Assembly (NCBI GenBank): GCA_047030855.1
Contig: JBKYIJ010000005.1
Location: 1-46,572 of the forward strand
Origin: QVMM01 sp047030855
GTDB taxonomy: Bacteria > Bacteroidota > Bacteroidia > Bacteroidales > Dysgonomonadaceae
Reading direction: 5' to 3'
DNA length: 46,572 bases
Both the position numbers and the translations under genes were made by a program. The notes below the pieces were generated by a model. It was not told the origin of the DNA. It did no database searches and was given only the letters and a program-made list of their open reading frames with translations. Position 1 is the first letter of the stretch; every line of letters starts with the position of its first letter. Shown in pieces: positions 7,493 to 15,319 of this stretch.

Positions 7493-7938
7493 AATCTCAA
7501 CGTTTGATATTCTTTTTTCATTAATTCAATCAACCGCATATTACCGGGATAAATACGCATCGTCTCCCGGTTCCCATTCTCCCAACGGTTGTGCATTTCA
7601 AAACAAAGGATATTTATATTTCGGGGGTCGTGCGCTATTTCGGGGTGCGCCCCACGTGTTAGTATGTGGGAACAATAGACGGCGGAATAATTCGCCAACG
7701 GCTTTAATGTCTCTTCGCATTGGTGGGGCTTGTGTTCCCATACCCAACGGAAAAACCTTTCGTTTGCCGCTTGGATATTATCGCCACGCCCGAAAACACA
7801 ATGTCCGAACAATTCCCTTTGTATCTCAACCCTCAATCTAATATCCATTCGGAAATTACGCAAATCCAAAAGGGGATTATACCCCCTTTGGATGCAATAG
7901 TTATATTCTTCTCGTTTTGTCAACAAATACGGTTCCAT
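7489..7938 (-). CDS. HNH/NinG-like endonuclease
   Basis: A 149-aa protein. The C-terminal half has CSHILTRGAHPEIAHDP followed by NINILCFEMHNRWENG, the Cys/His and N-H spacing of treble-clef HNH nucleases and of lambda NinG (Rap)-type recombination nucleases. The N-terminal half is helical (REEYNYCIQRGYNPLLDL). It lies among recombination genes (TOPRIM protein, exonuclease, Rad50-like ATPase), which favours a structure-specific nuclease over a homing enzyme. Confidence 0.75.
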   Translation of the reverse strand: MEPYLLTKREEYNYCIQRGYNPLLDLRNFRMDIRLRVEIQRELFGHCVFGRGDNIQAANERFFRWVWEHKPHQCEETLKPLANYSAVYCSHILTRGAHPEIAHDPRNINILCFEMHNRWENGNRETMRIYPGNMRLIELMKKEYQTLRL

Positions 7939-7941
7939 TTA

Positions 7942-8634
7942 TCAAATATCTCCGGTTTCGTTATCGTCGTCGCCGTCGGTTCCTTCCGCCGGGTCGTCCA
8001 CGTTCGGGAAAAGCCCGTTATCTTCGACCTTTTCGGCGTTCAATCCCGACATTGCTTCGCCATCGGCACCGAATAACTCCAATTGCGCCTTTTTCCCTTT
8101 GAAAAGAAATGCGTACACCTCGGTTTCAATATCGGCGGCAATTTCTTCTAATTCTTCCTCAAACCCGAACTTTTCCGTATTGAACTTTAACCGGGGGGAA
8201 TTGATAGCGGTTTTTTGACCGTTGGAAACGGTAAACAATCCCGTTAAAACAATGCCTACATTATCATCTTGACCGGAAAAGGACACGCCCCGCACCTCTA
8301 TGTTTTTCAACATTTCATCGGCAAAATCCCGTGATAACTCGTTTTGCTTCTTGGTTGCCTTAAAATCGGACGTTTCAACCATCGAAAGAAAAGATGTAAT
8401 GTTGAAAATACGTCCCATAATCGGGCGCAATCTATCAAAACAATCTCTTAAATCGGGGTGTATGTCCTTTGCACTCTCAACGTGATATTTGTTAGTGTAA
8501 CTTTCGTTTCCGATTGTTTCGGTTACTTCATAATGCACGTCTAACCCGCCATCCTTTAAAGTCTTAACTTTTGATAATGCAAACGCCTTTTCACTCGGAA
8601 TAAGCATAACATTCGCTTTTTTTTCTTCGTTCAT
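7942..8634 (-). CDS. Hypothetical protein with QLELF clamp-type motif and acidic tail
   Basis: A 230-aa protein with an N-terminal beta-rich domain (to about residue 180), then KKAQLELFGA at 181-190 and a highly acidic tail (DDPAEGTDGDDDNETGDI). QLELF matches the consensus QL[SD]LF peptide that docks on the bacterial beta sliding clamp. The acidic tail resembles those of SSB-like and recombination-mediator proteins. Both features, and a location between a TOPRIM protein and a NinG-like nuclease, suggest a replication or recombination accessory factor. No family recognised. Confidence 0.75.
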   Translation of the reverse strand: MNEEKKANVMLIPSEKAFALSKVKTLKDGGLDVHYEVTETIGNESYTNKYHVESAKDIHPDLRDCFDRLRPIMGRIFNITSFLSMVETSDFKATKKQNELSRDFADEMLKNIEVRGVSFSGQDDNVGIVLTGLFTVSNGQKTAINSPRLKFNTEKFGFEEELEEIAADIETEVYAFLFKGKKAQLELFGADGEAMSGLNAEKVEDNGLFPNVDDPAEGTDGDDDNETGDI

Positions 8635-8652
8635 ATTGCTTTTGTTTTATTT

Positions 8653-8670
8653 GCCGGGAACCCGCCCGGC
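8653..8670 (-). other. Intergenic GC hairpin upstream of start codon
   Basis: GCCGGG with a 6-base loop and CCCGGC, ending 19 nt before the ATG at 8634. Member of the recurrent pre-start hairpin family. Confidence 0.7.
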
Positions 8671-8676
8671 TTCGGT

Positions 8677-9564
8677 TTATAAATCATCTTCAACATATCG
8701 TTTTAATTCGGCTTGAAATTGTTCCCGTTCGGCTTCCTCTGTTTCTAACAATTGGAAATGCAAATCTTTATCGAATATCTCGTTAATCGCATCATCCAAT
8801 AAGGAAATAAGTTTTTCCGGTTTAACCGCATCTAATTCAACCTGTCCTAACCCGTCCCAATTCGCCGTTCGGCTGTCTGTCTCTTTTGCAGGGGCGGGCG
8901 GTAAATTCCATGCGATAACCTGTTGTTCCATCAACGCAATACGCCTAATCTCAACGCCGTAAACTCCGAACTTTTCCAAATTTTCCCCAATAGACCGGGG
9001 AATATCTTCCCCGCTCGGGTCGTAATCGCCAAAGTACAATATAATCGGCTGTTTGCCATTCCTTTGCGCCTCTCTCATTCTTTCCGACAACTCATATAAG
9101 AAAGTTAAGGACGGATAACCTTTACAGGCTCCAACGGCAATATCCCAATTGCGGCACGGTTTGGCAAATACGCCCTCCAATGCTTTCTTTTCAATCAGTA
9201 TTTCGGGATAATAAGTTTGGTTCTCCCAACGATTTTTAGAGTATGAACGCATCCACGCCCTAACTTGTGCTTTCGCTTCAACTTGTTTTTCTTCTAAATC
9301 CGTCGGTTCGGCTTTTGTTTCGCCGCACATCGCCCTATCTCTATCACTGAACGCCTCAAAATCAACCAATCCATCCCATCGGGCAACCTCCATTGCAGCA
9401 ACAACCCTTTTATAATGCTGCAACGTGTTTGTCATGCCGATACTTACTAACTGATAATGCAACGCCCTTATCGTTAATACTCCCGGCTCGTATCGGCTCA
9501 ATATCTCAACGGAATTTTCAATTATCCATTTCCGGGTATATATATCATTAGTTCGTTTAGCCAT
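8677..9564 (-). CDS. TOPRIM-domain protein (Spo11/TopoVIA-like or OLD-like)
   Basis: A 295-aa protein. The N-terminal half looks like a winged helix (YTRKWIIENSVEILS..., TIRALHYQLV). The second half has a TOPRIM layout: an acidic residue in EILIEKKALEG (E125) and a DxD-type motif in YFGDYDPSGEDIP (D180, D182). TOPRIM domains coordinate magnesium for strand cleavage or joining. It sits beside DnaQ-like and Rad50-like genes, so recombination or repair is likely. A catalytic tyrosine could not be assigned by eye. Confidence 0.75.
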   Translation of the reverse strand: MAKRTNDIYTRKWIIENSVEILSRYEPGVLTIRALHYQLVSIGMTNTLQHYKRVVAAMEVARWDGLVDFEAFSDRDRAMCGETKAEPTDLEEKQVEAKAQVRAWMRSYSKNRWENQTYYPEILIEKKALEGVFAKPCRNWDIAVGACKGYPSLTFLYELSERMREAQRNGKQPIILYFGDYDPSGEDIPRSIGENLEKFGVYGVEIRRIALMEQQVIAWNLPPAPAKETDSRTANWDGLGQVELDAVKPEKLISLLDDAINEIFDKDLHFQLLETEEAEREQFQAELKRYVEDDL

Positions 9565-9565
9565 T

Positions 9566-10384
9566 TCAAAAATCGTTTTCGTCTAACAATTCCCGTGTCT
9601 TACTATCGGATAGAACCGCCGGGCGTTCCGGCTCCGGTGTTGGTTCCGGGGTGGGTTCTTCGGTTCCGATTGGTTCCGTTACCGGGTTGGGGTCGTTGAA
9701 CTCAATATTGCGCCCGTTTTTAGGCTTTTCCGGCTCCGGCTTCAACTTTAATTGTTCCGCCGGATATTCCTTTTGCACCAACTCAATAATACCAAATTCG
9801 ACCAACGCCGGGACGCAACGCCGCAACGCCCGTATATCCTCTAATGCGTCATGCGCCGGGAATGTTTCGCCGGGGAACAACTTACTATATAATTCCTCTA
9901 ATTTCGGATATTTACCCGGACGACCATTTGCGTACAATGCGCCGACAAATTTAATTGTTTTCATCATTGTATCAATGCGTTTTGCCTTATGCAATGCGTT
10001 TTCAACGTGTGTGTCGTAATATTCCCGTCCACAATACCGCAAAACATTTGCTTTCAACATTGAACTATCAAAGTAAATATTGTGCGCACATACAAGCGGG
10101 GCGGCGTTGGCATACGCTAAAAATTCGTCCACAACCTCGGCAAACGGTACGCCCTCGGCAATTGCCCGTTCGGTTGTTATACCATGAATGGCGGTTGTTT
10201 CCGGGGGTATCTCGTAATTATCGGGCTTGATAATATAACTTTTTTCCTTATCTCCCAACGACCACGCCAATTGAACGACGTGCGGGAATTGCTCAAAATC
10301 CGCATCCCATTTCAAACCCTTTGCCGGAACCCCGGTTGTTTCACAATCAAAAAAACAAATGTCTTTCAAATCAAATTTTTGCAT
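9566..10384 (-). CDS. DnaQ-like 3'-5' exonuclease
   Basis: A 272-aa protein with DEDDh exonuclease motifs: FFDCETTG (Exo I, residues 12-19), AHNIYFDSSMLKAN (Exo II) and FPAHDALEDIRAL (Exo III with the catalytic His). This is the fold of DNA polymerase III epsilon and RNase T. The C-terminal 60 residues are Pro/Glu-rich (EPTPEPTPEPERP) and probably disordered. It may process ends in recombination or proofread for a host polymerase. It lies 1 base from the TOPRIM gene. Confidence 0.9.
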   Translation of the reverse strand: MQKFDLKDICFFDCETTGVPAKGLKWDADFEQFPHVVQLAWSLGDKEKSYIIKPDNYEIPPETTAIHGITTERAIAEGVPFAEVVDEFLAYANAAPLVCAHNIYFDSSMLKANVLRYCGREYYDTHVENALHKAKRIDTMMKTIKFVGALYANGRPGKYPKLEELYSKLFPGETFPAHDALEDIRALRRCVPALVEFGIIELVQKEYPAEQLKLKPEPEKPKNGRNIEFNDPNPVTEPIGTEEPTPEPTPEPERPAVLSDSKTRELLDENDF

Positions 10385-10388
10385 AACC

Positions 10389-10610
10389 TTAAATCATTAA
10401 ATCGTTAATTACTTTTTTCGCTCTCATTGCGGTATTTATCCCGCTTTTCTCTATTTCTAAAACATCCCGGTTTTCGTTGATATAACGTTGAACGGCGGGA
10501 TTGCAAAACGGTTGCCCGTCTAACCAAAGCAAATGCCAATAAGGTACATTTTCCATCGGTTGCCCTTTAAATTTGCCTTGCGGCATTGGGGATTTATCAT
10601 TTAATTCCAT
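10389..10610 (-). CDS. DUF3820-like small protein
   Basis: A 73-aa protein with MPQGKFKGQPMENVPYWHLLWLDGQPF...YINENRDVLE, matching the MPFGKxKGxxxxDLPxxYLxWL pattern of DUF3820. That family is often next to exonucleases or recombination genes in phages, as here (DnaQ-like gene immediately downstream). I use the ATG at 10610 because the codon 6 bases upstream is TTG. Biochemical role unknown. Confidence 0.78.
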   Translation of the reverse strand: MELNDKSPMPQGKFKGQPMENVPYWHLLWLDGQPFCNPAVQRYINENRDVLEIEKSGINTAMRAKKVINDLMI

Positions 10611-10833
10611 TATCAAAATCTAATTGTTCGCCCTCGGAATACCGGGGCAATTGTTCCACATAATTTGCTTTTGTTCTCCACACCATACGGCAACGCAAAC
10701 ACGTTATTTCGCTGTAATCGCTCCGGGTGTACCGCCAACCGTTAAAAGCCGAATGATTGCATTTGTATTGCAATATGCGCCATTTGCGACGGTTGGCGGG
10801 TTTCTTTCTTTCACTACATTTGCAAGCGGGCAT
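10597..10833 (-). CDS. Small zinc-ribbon protein
   Basis: A 78-aa basic protein with CKCSERKKP, a CNH segment and CLRCRMVWRT, so a zinc ribbon is likely. It overlaps the DUF3820 gene by 14 bases and follows its upstream neighbour by 2 bases. The C-terminus (EGEQLDFDNGIK) is acidic. Function unknown. Confidence 0.68.
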   Translation of the reverse strand: MPACKCSERKKPANRRKWRILQYKCNHSAFNGWRYTRSDYSEITCLRCRMVWRTKANYVEQLPRYSEGEQLDFDNGIK

Positions 10834-10835
10834 AA

Positions 10836-11267
10836 TTACAAGGTTTTAGGGTCGTCTATAAAAGTGTTATATTCCTCGGCGGCAATCTGTTTGAGTGTTT
10901 CGATATGCTCTATTAATTCAGCGTTCGACAACTCCGACACATTGCGCAACTCGTGGGTATATTGCCCTGTTTCCTCGTTGACCCTTTCCACATACATAAT
11001 CGGGGAAAATTCTCTCAATCGTCGCTCGGTTTGTTCTTCTGTCAGCCGTTCGCCCGCTTCCCAAATTGCGTGCCGGAATGTTGGTACAACGTAATTATAA
11101 TAATACCCTTTCAACGCCTCGGACGACCCCGGCGACGAAACAATAAACCGGGCAATTATTCGGCTACCTTTCCAACGTTTGAAAAAATCGTTCAATTCGC
11201 CCATGTACATTGCCAACCCGCCGTTATTGTTTATCGTTCCCGTCGCTGTTATTTCTCGCTTTTTCAT
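10836..11267 (-). CDS. Conserved-looking phage protein near recombination genes
   Basis: A 143-aa protein starting MKKREITATGTINNNGG (ATG at 11267; the codon 6 bases upstream is TTG). A beta-rich N-terminus precedes GYYYNYVVPTFRHAIWEAGERLT, a pattern I associate with a family of Bacteroidota phage proteins found beside recombination genes and loosely like NinB. It overlaps the DUF2400 gene by 44 bases. The assignment is weak and function unproven. Confidence 0.68.
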   Translation of the reverse strand: MKKREITATGTINNNGGLAMYMGELNDFFKRWKGSRIIARFIVSSPGSSEALKGYYYNYVVPTFRHAIWEAGERLTEEQTERRLREFSPIMYVERVNEETGQYTHELRNVSELSNAELIEHIETLKQIAAEEYNTFIDDPKTL

Positions 11268-12387
11268 CGGCAATAAGTTTTTCCATCGTTTTCTTAAAAG
11301 CAGTCATTCCGGTTGCTCTAATAAAATCTCTTTCGCTTGCTGAATACCCGGTTAATACCTTATCCAAACAACGGGCAAATATAACGGTAAAATTACCCGG
11401 TTCCCAATTCCCGGCGTTGTGCATCCGGTCTATTACGTGCGCCCGCAACTTCATGTTATCCCGTGTTGCTTTTTGCCGTGCGTTCTCCCTGTCTTTCCAC
11501 AAATCAGATAACAAGGTTTTCAGATTATCAAAAAACAAATTCATTTTCAAAACGTCGGCAATACTCAAATCAGCCACGGCGGTTGCATTATCTTTTTCCG
11601 GCTCCGGCTTTCCTGTAACGGGCTTTACTTTACCGCTATTAACTCCATAGCCGAATAAGGCAAAATCGCCCTTTGTAGGGTCGTTAGGAAATATTTCGGC
11701 GAAACGGTCTGTTATCTCTATCGCCGTCGTTAAATCCGGCGTGCGGCGTTTAACTAATCCCAACCGTAACGCCTGTTTATGTACATGGGTATCTAACGGG
11801 ATTATCAAGTTACGGGGGTCGCATACGTCCCACAATCCAAAATCAACCGGGGAACCTTTACGACACATCCAACGCAAAAATAGACACAACCGTTTGCAGG
11901 CGGATTGCGTTTCAAAATCGGGTATTCCCTTAACGGAACCGAACAACGATTGCAGGGTTGCTAATGCCGTTTCTCCGTTCGTTTCGTGCGCTTTCTTTAT
12001 CGCTGCCTCCATACTATCAAAAGACGTATAAACATCATAGAGGCGGGCGCATAAATCGTAAAAGTCGGCGTATGTAAACGTTCGGTAAAAACTTTCTTTA
12101 CTTCCAGCGTATTGCTTCCATTCGGGGACGGCTCCCGGCGCAACGGTATTACCTACGATATAATGGTATGGTTCGCCCTTAAATATTTCCCGGTCTATGA
12201 AATCCGCCTTTTGGATTATCTGTTTGCGTGAACCCCATGCAATCCACGCCGTGATAAATGCGCTTATCTCAATGTTTACCCGGCTATCGTAACGGTGTGG
12301 GATTTGCACCGGGTCGGATTGGATAAAATCGGCGGTTTCGTATTGTTCCGCCCAACGTTTTAAATTATCGTTCAATGTATATGCCAT
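11224..12387 (-). CDS. DUF2400 / TIGR02757-family protein with C-terminal extension
   Basis: A 387-aa protein. Residues 1-255 fit the TIGR02757 (DUF2400) family: DPVQIPHRYDSRVNIEISAF, IAWGSRKQI, CLFLRWMCRKGSPVDFGLW, IPLDTHVHKQALRLGLVKR and DFALFGYGVNSGK. The family is distantly related to HhH-type DNA glycosylases and is mostly chromosomal in Bacteroidota. The last 130 residues are an extra helical, charged domain that I do not recognise in the family. DNA repair or base excision is a reasonable guess. The start has the pre-start hairpin 17 nt upstream. Confidence 0.85.
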   Translation of the reverse strand: MAYTLNDNLKRWAEQYETADFIQSDPVQIPHRYDSRVNIEISAFITAWIAWGSRKQIIQKADFIDREIFKGEPYHYIVGNTVAPGAVPEWKQYAGSKESFYRTFTYADFYDLCARLYDVYTSFDSMEAAIKKAHETNGETALATLQSLFGSVKGIPDFETQSACKRLCLFLRWMCRKGSPVDFGLWDVCDPRNLIIPLDTHVHKQALRLGLVKRRTPDLTTAIEITDRFAEIFPNDPTKGDFALFGYGVNSGKVKPVTGKPEPEKDNATAVADLSIADVLKMNLFFDNLKTLLSDLWKDRENARQKATRDNMKLRAHVIDRMHNAGNWEPGNFTVIFARCLDKVLTGYSASERDFIRATGMTAFKKTMEKLIADEKARNNSDGNDKQ

Positions 12388-12403
12388 TACTTTAGGTTTT
12401 AAG

Positions 12404-12424
12404 GGGACGGAAAACCCGCCCCCG
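12404..12424 (-). other. Intergenic GC hairpin upstream of start codon
   Basis: Imperfect stem between GGGGACGG and CCCGCCCC, ending 17 nt before the ATG at 12387. It fills most of the gap after the Rad50-like gene stop. Confidence 0.55.
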
Positions 12425-12428
12425 GTTA

Positions 12429-13874
12429 TTACTCATTTTCTGTATATTCTTCAACGACTAAATCGGTTTGTCCTCGCTTCACTTCTTCAATAAAGCCTTG
12501 GAACCCGTTCGCCTTGGCAATATCAATAATCGCTTGCAATCGCTTTTCGCCTAAACTTTCGCCCCTTGCAATGCGGAACACTTTAACCGTCGGATTGCTT
12601 GCAATAATCAGTTTGGCGGCAACCTCCATAATTTGACTATCCGAAACTTTTCCGGCAACGAACGGCACGCCGTTTAATTCTAATCCGTCGTCAGTAAACG
12701 ACAACCCGGCAATCGGCAATTTCGACGTTGCAATAAGCGTTTCCCGTTCTTTTGCCAATTCGCCTAATTTATCGTCATATTTACGGGCGGTTTTCTCGGC
12801 GGCTTCTTTAGCTTTCTTCTTTGTCTGATAATCCACAACCAACGCATTAATACGGTTGTGTTCCTCGGCTTTTTTCAGTTGTTCGGCGGTATCTAAGTTT
12901 TCCGGGTTATTCTTTTCGTATTCTTCCAACCATTTATCGGCATTAGCTTTACGGCGTTCAAAATCGGCTTTATCATTTCCGATAATATCCAACGTCTCTT
13001 TGAAATCCTTTTCAATAGCTTCTTTGTCGGCTTTGGCACTCTCTTTGGCTTTTGCTAATCGGGCTTTTGCTTCGGCAATTATCCGGGCAACTTCTTTTTC
13101 CTCGGCGGCTAAATCGTCGTCGATAGCCTTAATATCATTTTTGCGGGTTTCTTCCGCCGCCTTAATCCGTCCGGGGATTGCTTCCAATTGTTCAATCCTT
13201 TGTTGCCGGGTTTGGCGTACCGTTTTGGCTTTCTCAATCAAACGGGCGTTTTCGTTTTGTTCTTCCATCAACGCCGTAATATCCTTTTTCTCGGCATACG
13301 TTTTAACATCGCCCGGCTTCAATTGCTTTTCAGCGTTGGCGCAAATAGTTGTATATGTCTTAACCTCGGCATTGGCATCTTTGCGCTTATCCTTAACGGT
13401 TATAACCTCTTTATCTATCTCGGCAATACGATTGCGCACCTTTTCCGGCAATAATGATTTAACAACCTCAATTTGTTTTCTGCGACCCTCGGCGGTTTCA
13501 GACCATCGGGAAAACTCTACTGCGTCGAAATCTTGATAACCGAAAATCTTTTGTAACATACTCACATTGTCAGAACGCATACCCGTTGTTTTTTGCTTTA
13601 TGGAAAGCGTTCCCCGTGGGTTGGCTTTCGTGAAACGCAACTCAACTTCGTATTCCTCGCCATCATCGCCGACAACCATTTTGGCAAATCCTTTTTCCTC
13701 TCCATTTCTTAACACGCCGTCCCGGTTCCCGGTCAACATTGCGCCAATTGCTTTTAACAGGGTTGATTTGCCTAACTCATTATCCCCGGTAATGAAATAT
13801 ACATTACCTTCAAAGTCTGCATTGAACTCCTTGATAACTTGGAAATTCAACAATTCAATTTTTTTTATAAACAT
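12429..13874 (-). CDS. Rad50/SbcC/SMC-like AAA ATPase
   Basis: A 481-aa protein with FIKKIELLNFQVIKEF and a P-loop GDNELGKST (residues 30-38), typical of Rad50/SbcC/RecF-type ABC ATPases. A long coiled coil spans about 150-390 (EKKDITALMEEQNENARLIEKAK...). A short C-terminal lobe carries KLIIASNPTVKVFRIARGESLG, where the signature, Walker B and D-loop would lie, though they look degenerate. It is much shorter than SbcC, and no SbcD-like partner is next to it. Probable role: end processing or recombination with the neighbouring nucleases. Leader GAGCG before ATG. Confidence 0.85.
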   Translation of the reverse strand: MFIKKIELLNFQVIKEFNADFEGNVYFITGDNELGKSTLLKAIGAMLTGNRDGVLRNGEEKGFAKMVVGDDGEEYEVELRFTKANPRGTLSIKQKTTGMRSDNVSMLQKIFGYQDFDAVEFSRWSETAEGRRKQIEVVKSLLPEKVRNRIAEIDKEVITVKDKRKDANAEVKTYTTICANAEKQLKPGDVKTYAEKKDITALMEEQNENARLIEKAKTVRQTRQQRIEQLEAIPGRIKAAEETRKNDIKAIDDDLAAEEKEVARIIAEAKARLAKAKESAKADKEAIEKDFKETLDIIGNDKADFERRKANADKWLEEYEKNNPENLDTAEQLKKAEEHNRINALVVDYQTKKKAKEAAEKTARKYDDKLGELAKERETLIATSKLPIAGLSFTDDGLELNGVPFVAGKVSDSQIMEVAAKLIIASNPTVKVFRIARGESLGEKRLQAIIDIAKANGFQGFIEEVKRGQTDLVVEEYTENE

Positions 13875-13889
13875 CGCTCAAATATTTGT

Positions 13890-13906
13890 GCCGGGGTTTC
13901 CCCGGC
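13890..13906 (-). other. Intergenic GC hairpin upstream of start codon
   Basis: Perfect stem GCCGGGG/CCCCGGC with a 3-base loop, ending 16 nt before the ATG at 13874. Confidence 0.8.
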
Positions 13907-13916
13907 TGATTAAACA

Positions 13917-14093
13917 TTACTTTTCTTTCATTCGTTGGTGTATCATCGTTTGCACCTTGTTAAGCGCATCCCGGTTGGCTTCAACCTCCAACCGGGTACA
14001 ATCAGCAATAAAATTTTCCAATCGTTTATACAGGTCGTCCAATTCCTTTGCCGTCATTGCGTGCCGAACGGCTCCCAATTCATCCGTTACCAT
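13917..14093 (-). CDS. Small helical hypothetical protein
   Basis: A 58-aa protein from the ATG at 14093 (MVTDELGAVRHAMTAKELDDLYKRLENFIAD...), almost entirely predicted helical or coiled coil. A GTG start 39 bases upstream would deepen the overlap with the preceding gene, so the ATG with a 7-base overlap is preferred. Function unknown. Confidence 0.6.
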   Translation of the reverse strand: MVTDELGAVRHAMTAKELDDLYKRLENFIADCTRLEVEANRDALNKVQTMIHQRMKEK

Positions 14094-14293
14094 ATCGTTA
14101 CATCTTTGTGTGAAATATCCATTTTCCAACACGCAATGAAAACGTTATTTATATCCTCGTTGGCGTACAATATTGCATAATCTTTGGTTCGTACCAATTG
14201 AAAGTAAAACGATTGTTTGCCGTATGCGTCAACCGGGTAAACGTATTCAATGAAATACGCCGTTTTCGTTCTTTCTTGCAAATCCTTATCCAT
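14087..14293 (-). CDS. Small hypothetical protein
   Basis: A 68-aa protein (MDKDLQERTKTAYFIEYVYP...) with a beta-rich, aromatic pattern and no recognised motif. It overlaps its upstream neighbour by 8 bases and belongs to a block of tiny early genes behind the promoter at 14576-14545. Confidence 0.62.
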   Translation of the reverse strand: MDKDLQERTKTAYFIEYVYPVDAYGKQSFYFQLVRTKDYAILYANEDINNVFIACWKMDISHKDVTIW

Positions 14294-14489
14294 TCTTACA
14301 AACTCTTTTAAGGGTTTCTAAATCTTTCCGTTTCGGTTCGTCGCAATTTCTCGTTGCATCTATCAACGGCATATCGTTTGTTACCGTCGTCCATTCTTTC
14401 CCGGTAACGGGCGATTTGTAAGTAACCCGATAATGTCCGTAACCGCTAAAAAGAAAACTAAAATCCGACTTCTCAATTTTTGTACTCAT
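14286..14489 (-). CDS. Small hypothetical protein, first gene after promoter
   Basis: A 67-aa protein (MSTKIEKSDFSFLFSGYGHYRVTYKSP...). It is the first gene downstream of a Bacteroides-type promoter and a GACGGGGCG-type leader hairpin that ends 21 nt before its ATG. No family recognised. Confidence 0.65.
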   Translation of the reverse strand: MSTKIEKSDFSFLFSGYGHYRVTYKSPVTGKEWTTVTNDMPLIDATRNCDEPKRKDLETLKRVCKNG

Positions 14490-14509
14490 AATATTTATGC
14501 TTTAAATTT

Positions 14510-14525
14510 CGGGGAAAACGCCCCG
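14510..14525 (-). other. Leader hairpin (GACGGGGCG family)
   Basis: Stem CGGGG/CCCCG around a short loop, 21 nt before the ATG at 14489. The minus-strand sequence GACGGGGCGTTTTCCCCG is repeated at 23985-24000 and 24279-24294. Confidence 0.78.
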
Positions 14526-14544
14526 TCGTATCATTTTCATGCCG

Positions 14545-14576
14545 CAAATATACGTATAACTTTTATATTACCAAAA
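14545..14576 (-). promoter_or_regulatory. Bacteroides-type promoter for the 14489-leftward genes
   Basis: Minus strand: TTTTGG (14576-14571), an 18-base spacer and TATATTTG (14552-14545), followed by CGGCATGA and the GACGGGGCG leader hairpin. The layout is a near copy of the promoter module at 24344-24279. Confidence 0.78.
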
Positions 14577-14596
14577 GAATTATCTTTTATTTTCCG

Positions 14597-14785
14597 CTAT
14601 TTTTTTATTTTCCTCAATAATCGCCCTAAAACGACGCATTTACCCACGTCGTCAAATTCGACTAACATATTGCCATTCTTTCCCCTTACACATTTACCAT
14701 TGGGACGGCGAACCGCCCGGCACGGCTTACGTCGTAAATCCGGGCGGGTTAGTCGGTCTCCTAAATAGATATATTCCGCTACCAT
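14597..14785 (-). CDS. Very small basic protein
   Basis: A 62-aa protein (MVAEYIYLGDRLTRPDLRRK...) with high Arg/Lys content and two cysteines. The start is coupled to the preceding gene: the ATGG of this start overlaps the TATGGTAG end of the upstream gene. Function unknown. Confidence 0.6.
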   Translation of the reverse strand: MVAEYIYLGDRLTRPDLRRKPCRAVRRPNGKCVRGKNGNMLVEFDDVGKCVVLGRLLRKIKK

Positions 14786-15078
14786 AGTTTTAGCTGTTTT
14801 TGCACACGCCTAATATCAATCAATCGCAAATAGTGGTTTGTAATTCCCAATTCTATGTTATAAACGCAATGAACAAATTTATGCGTTCCTTTTTCGTTTC
14901 GGAAATAAACCTTACCATTTTCGACCTTTCCAATTAATACCGTATCGTAAACCCATCCGCATAATCGTTTCAGAGTTTTTGCGCTATATGGTACCTTACG
15001 AATGTATTCAACCCTTATTTCGTCGCCATCATTCAATATAATGTTAGCTTTGGGATAATGCAATATTTCTTCTACCAT
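14779..15078 (-). CDS. Small protein ending in QLKLW
   Basis: A 99-aa beta-rich protein (MVEEILHYPKANIILNDGDEIRVEYIRKV...). Its last five residues are QLKLW, identical to the end of the gene immediately upstream. QLxL(F/W) resembles the beta-clamp docking peptide. The stop is embedded in the next start (CTATGGTAG), giving tight coupling. Function unknown. Confidence 0.66.
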   Translation of the reverse strand: MVEEILHYPKANIILNDGDEIRVEYIRKVPYSAKTLKRLCGWVYDTVLIGKVENGKVYFRNEKGTHKFVHCVYNIELGITNHYLRLIDIRRVQKQLKLW

Positions 15079-15281
15079 AACTTTAACTGCGTATCAGTGA
15101 CAACGGCAACGACGGCATCAACCCGGCGTTCCCAACTTTCCAACGTTGCCAACTTTTCCGGGGTTGGGTTCCGTTGGCAACGGCGTTGGTTATGCCGCAT
15201 TTGCTTAACCATTTCCGCAAACTCCCGTACCGTTATTTTTTCGGGATTTTCGATTTGCGGGGCTTTTGTTTCGTCTGCCAT
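15072..15281 (-). CDS. Small protein ending in QLKLW
   Basis: A 69-aa protein from ATG 15281 (MADETKAPQIENPEKITVREFAEMVKQMRHN...), helical and charged, with C-terminal VVTDTQLKLW. The terminal pentapeptide is shared with the downstream neighbour, which is otherwise unrelated. The ATG at 15293 would add MVNC. Function unknown; clamp interaction is a hypothesis. Confidence 0.64.
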   Translation of the reverse strand: MADETKAPQIENPEKITVREFAEMVKQMRHNQRRCQRNPTPEKLATLESWERRVDAVVAVVTDTQLKLW

Positions 15282-15319
15282 ACAATTAACCATTAATGAA
15301 ATTAAAAGCCTCCACGGGC

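Noticed and set aside
12856..13536. A 226-codon Ser/Ala-rich plus-strand frame
   Set aside because: It mirrors the Lys/Glu/Ala-rich coiled coil of the Rad50-like ATPase; antisense of such codons gives Ser/Ala/Phe-rich sequence.
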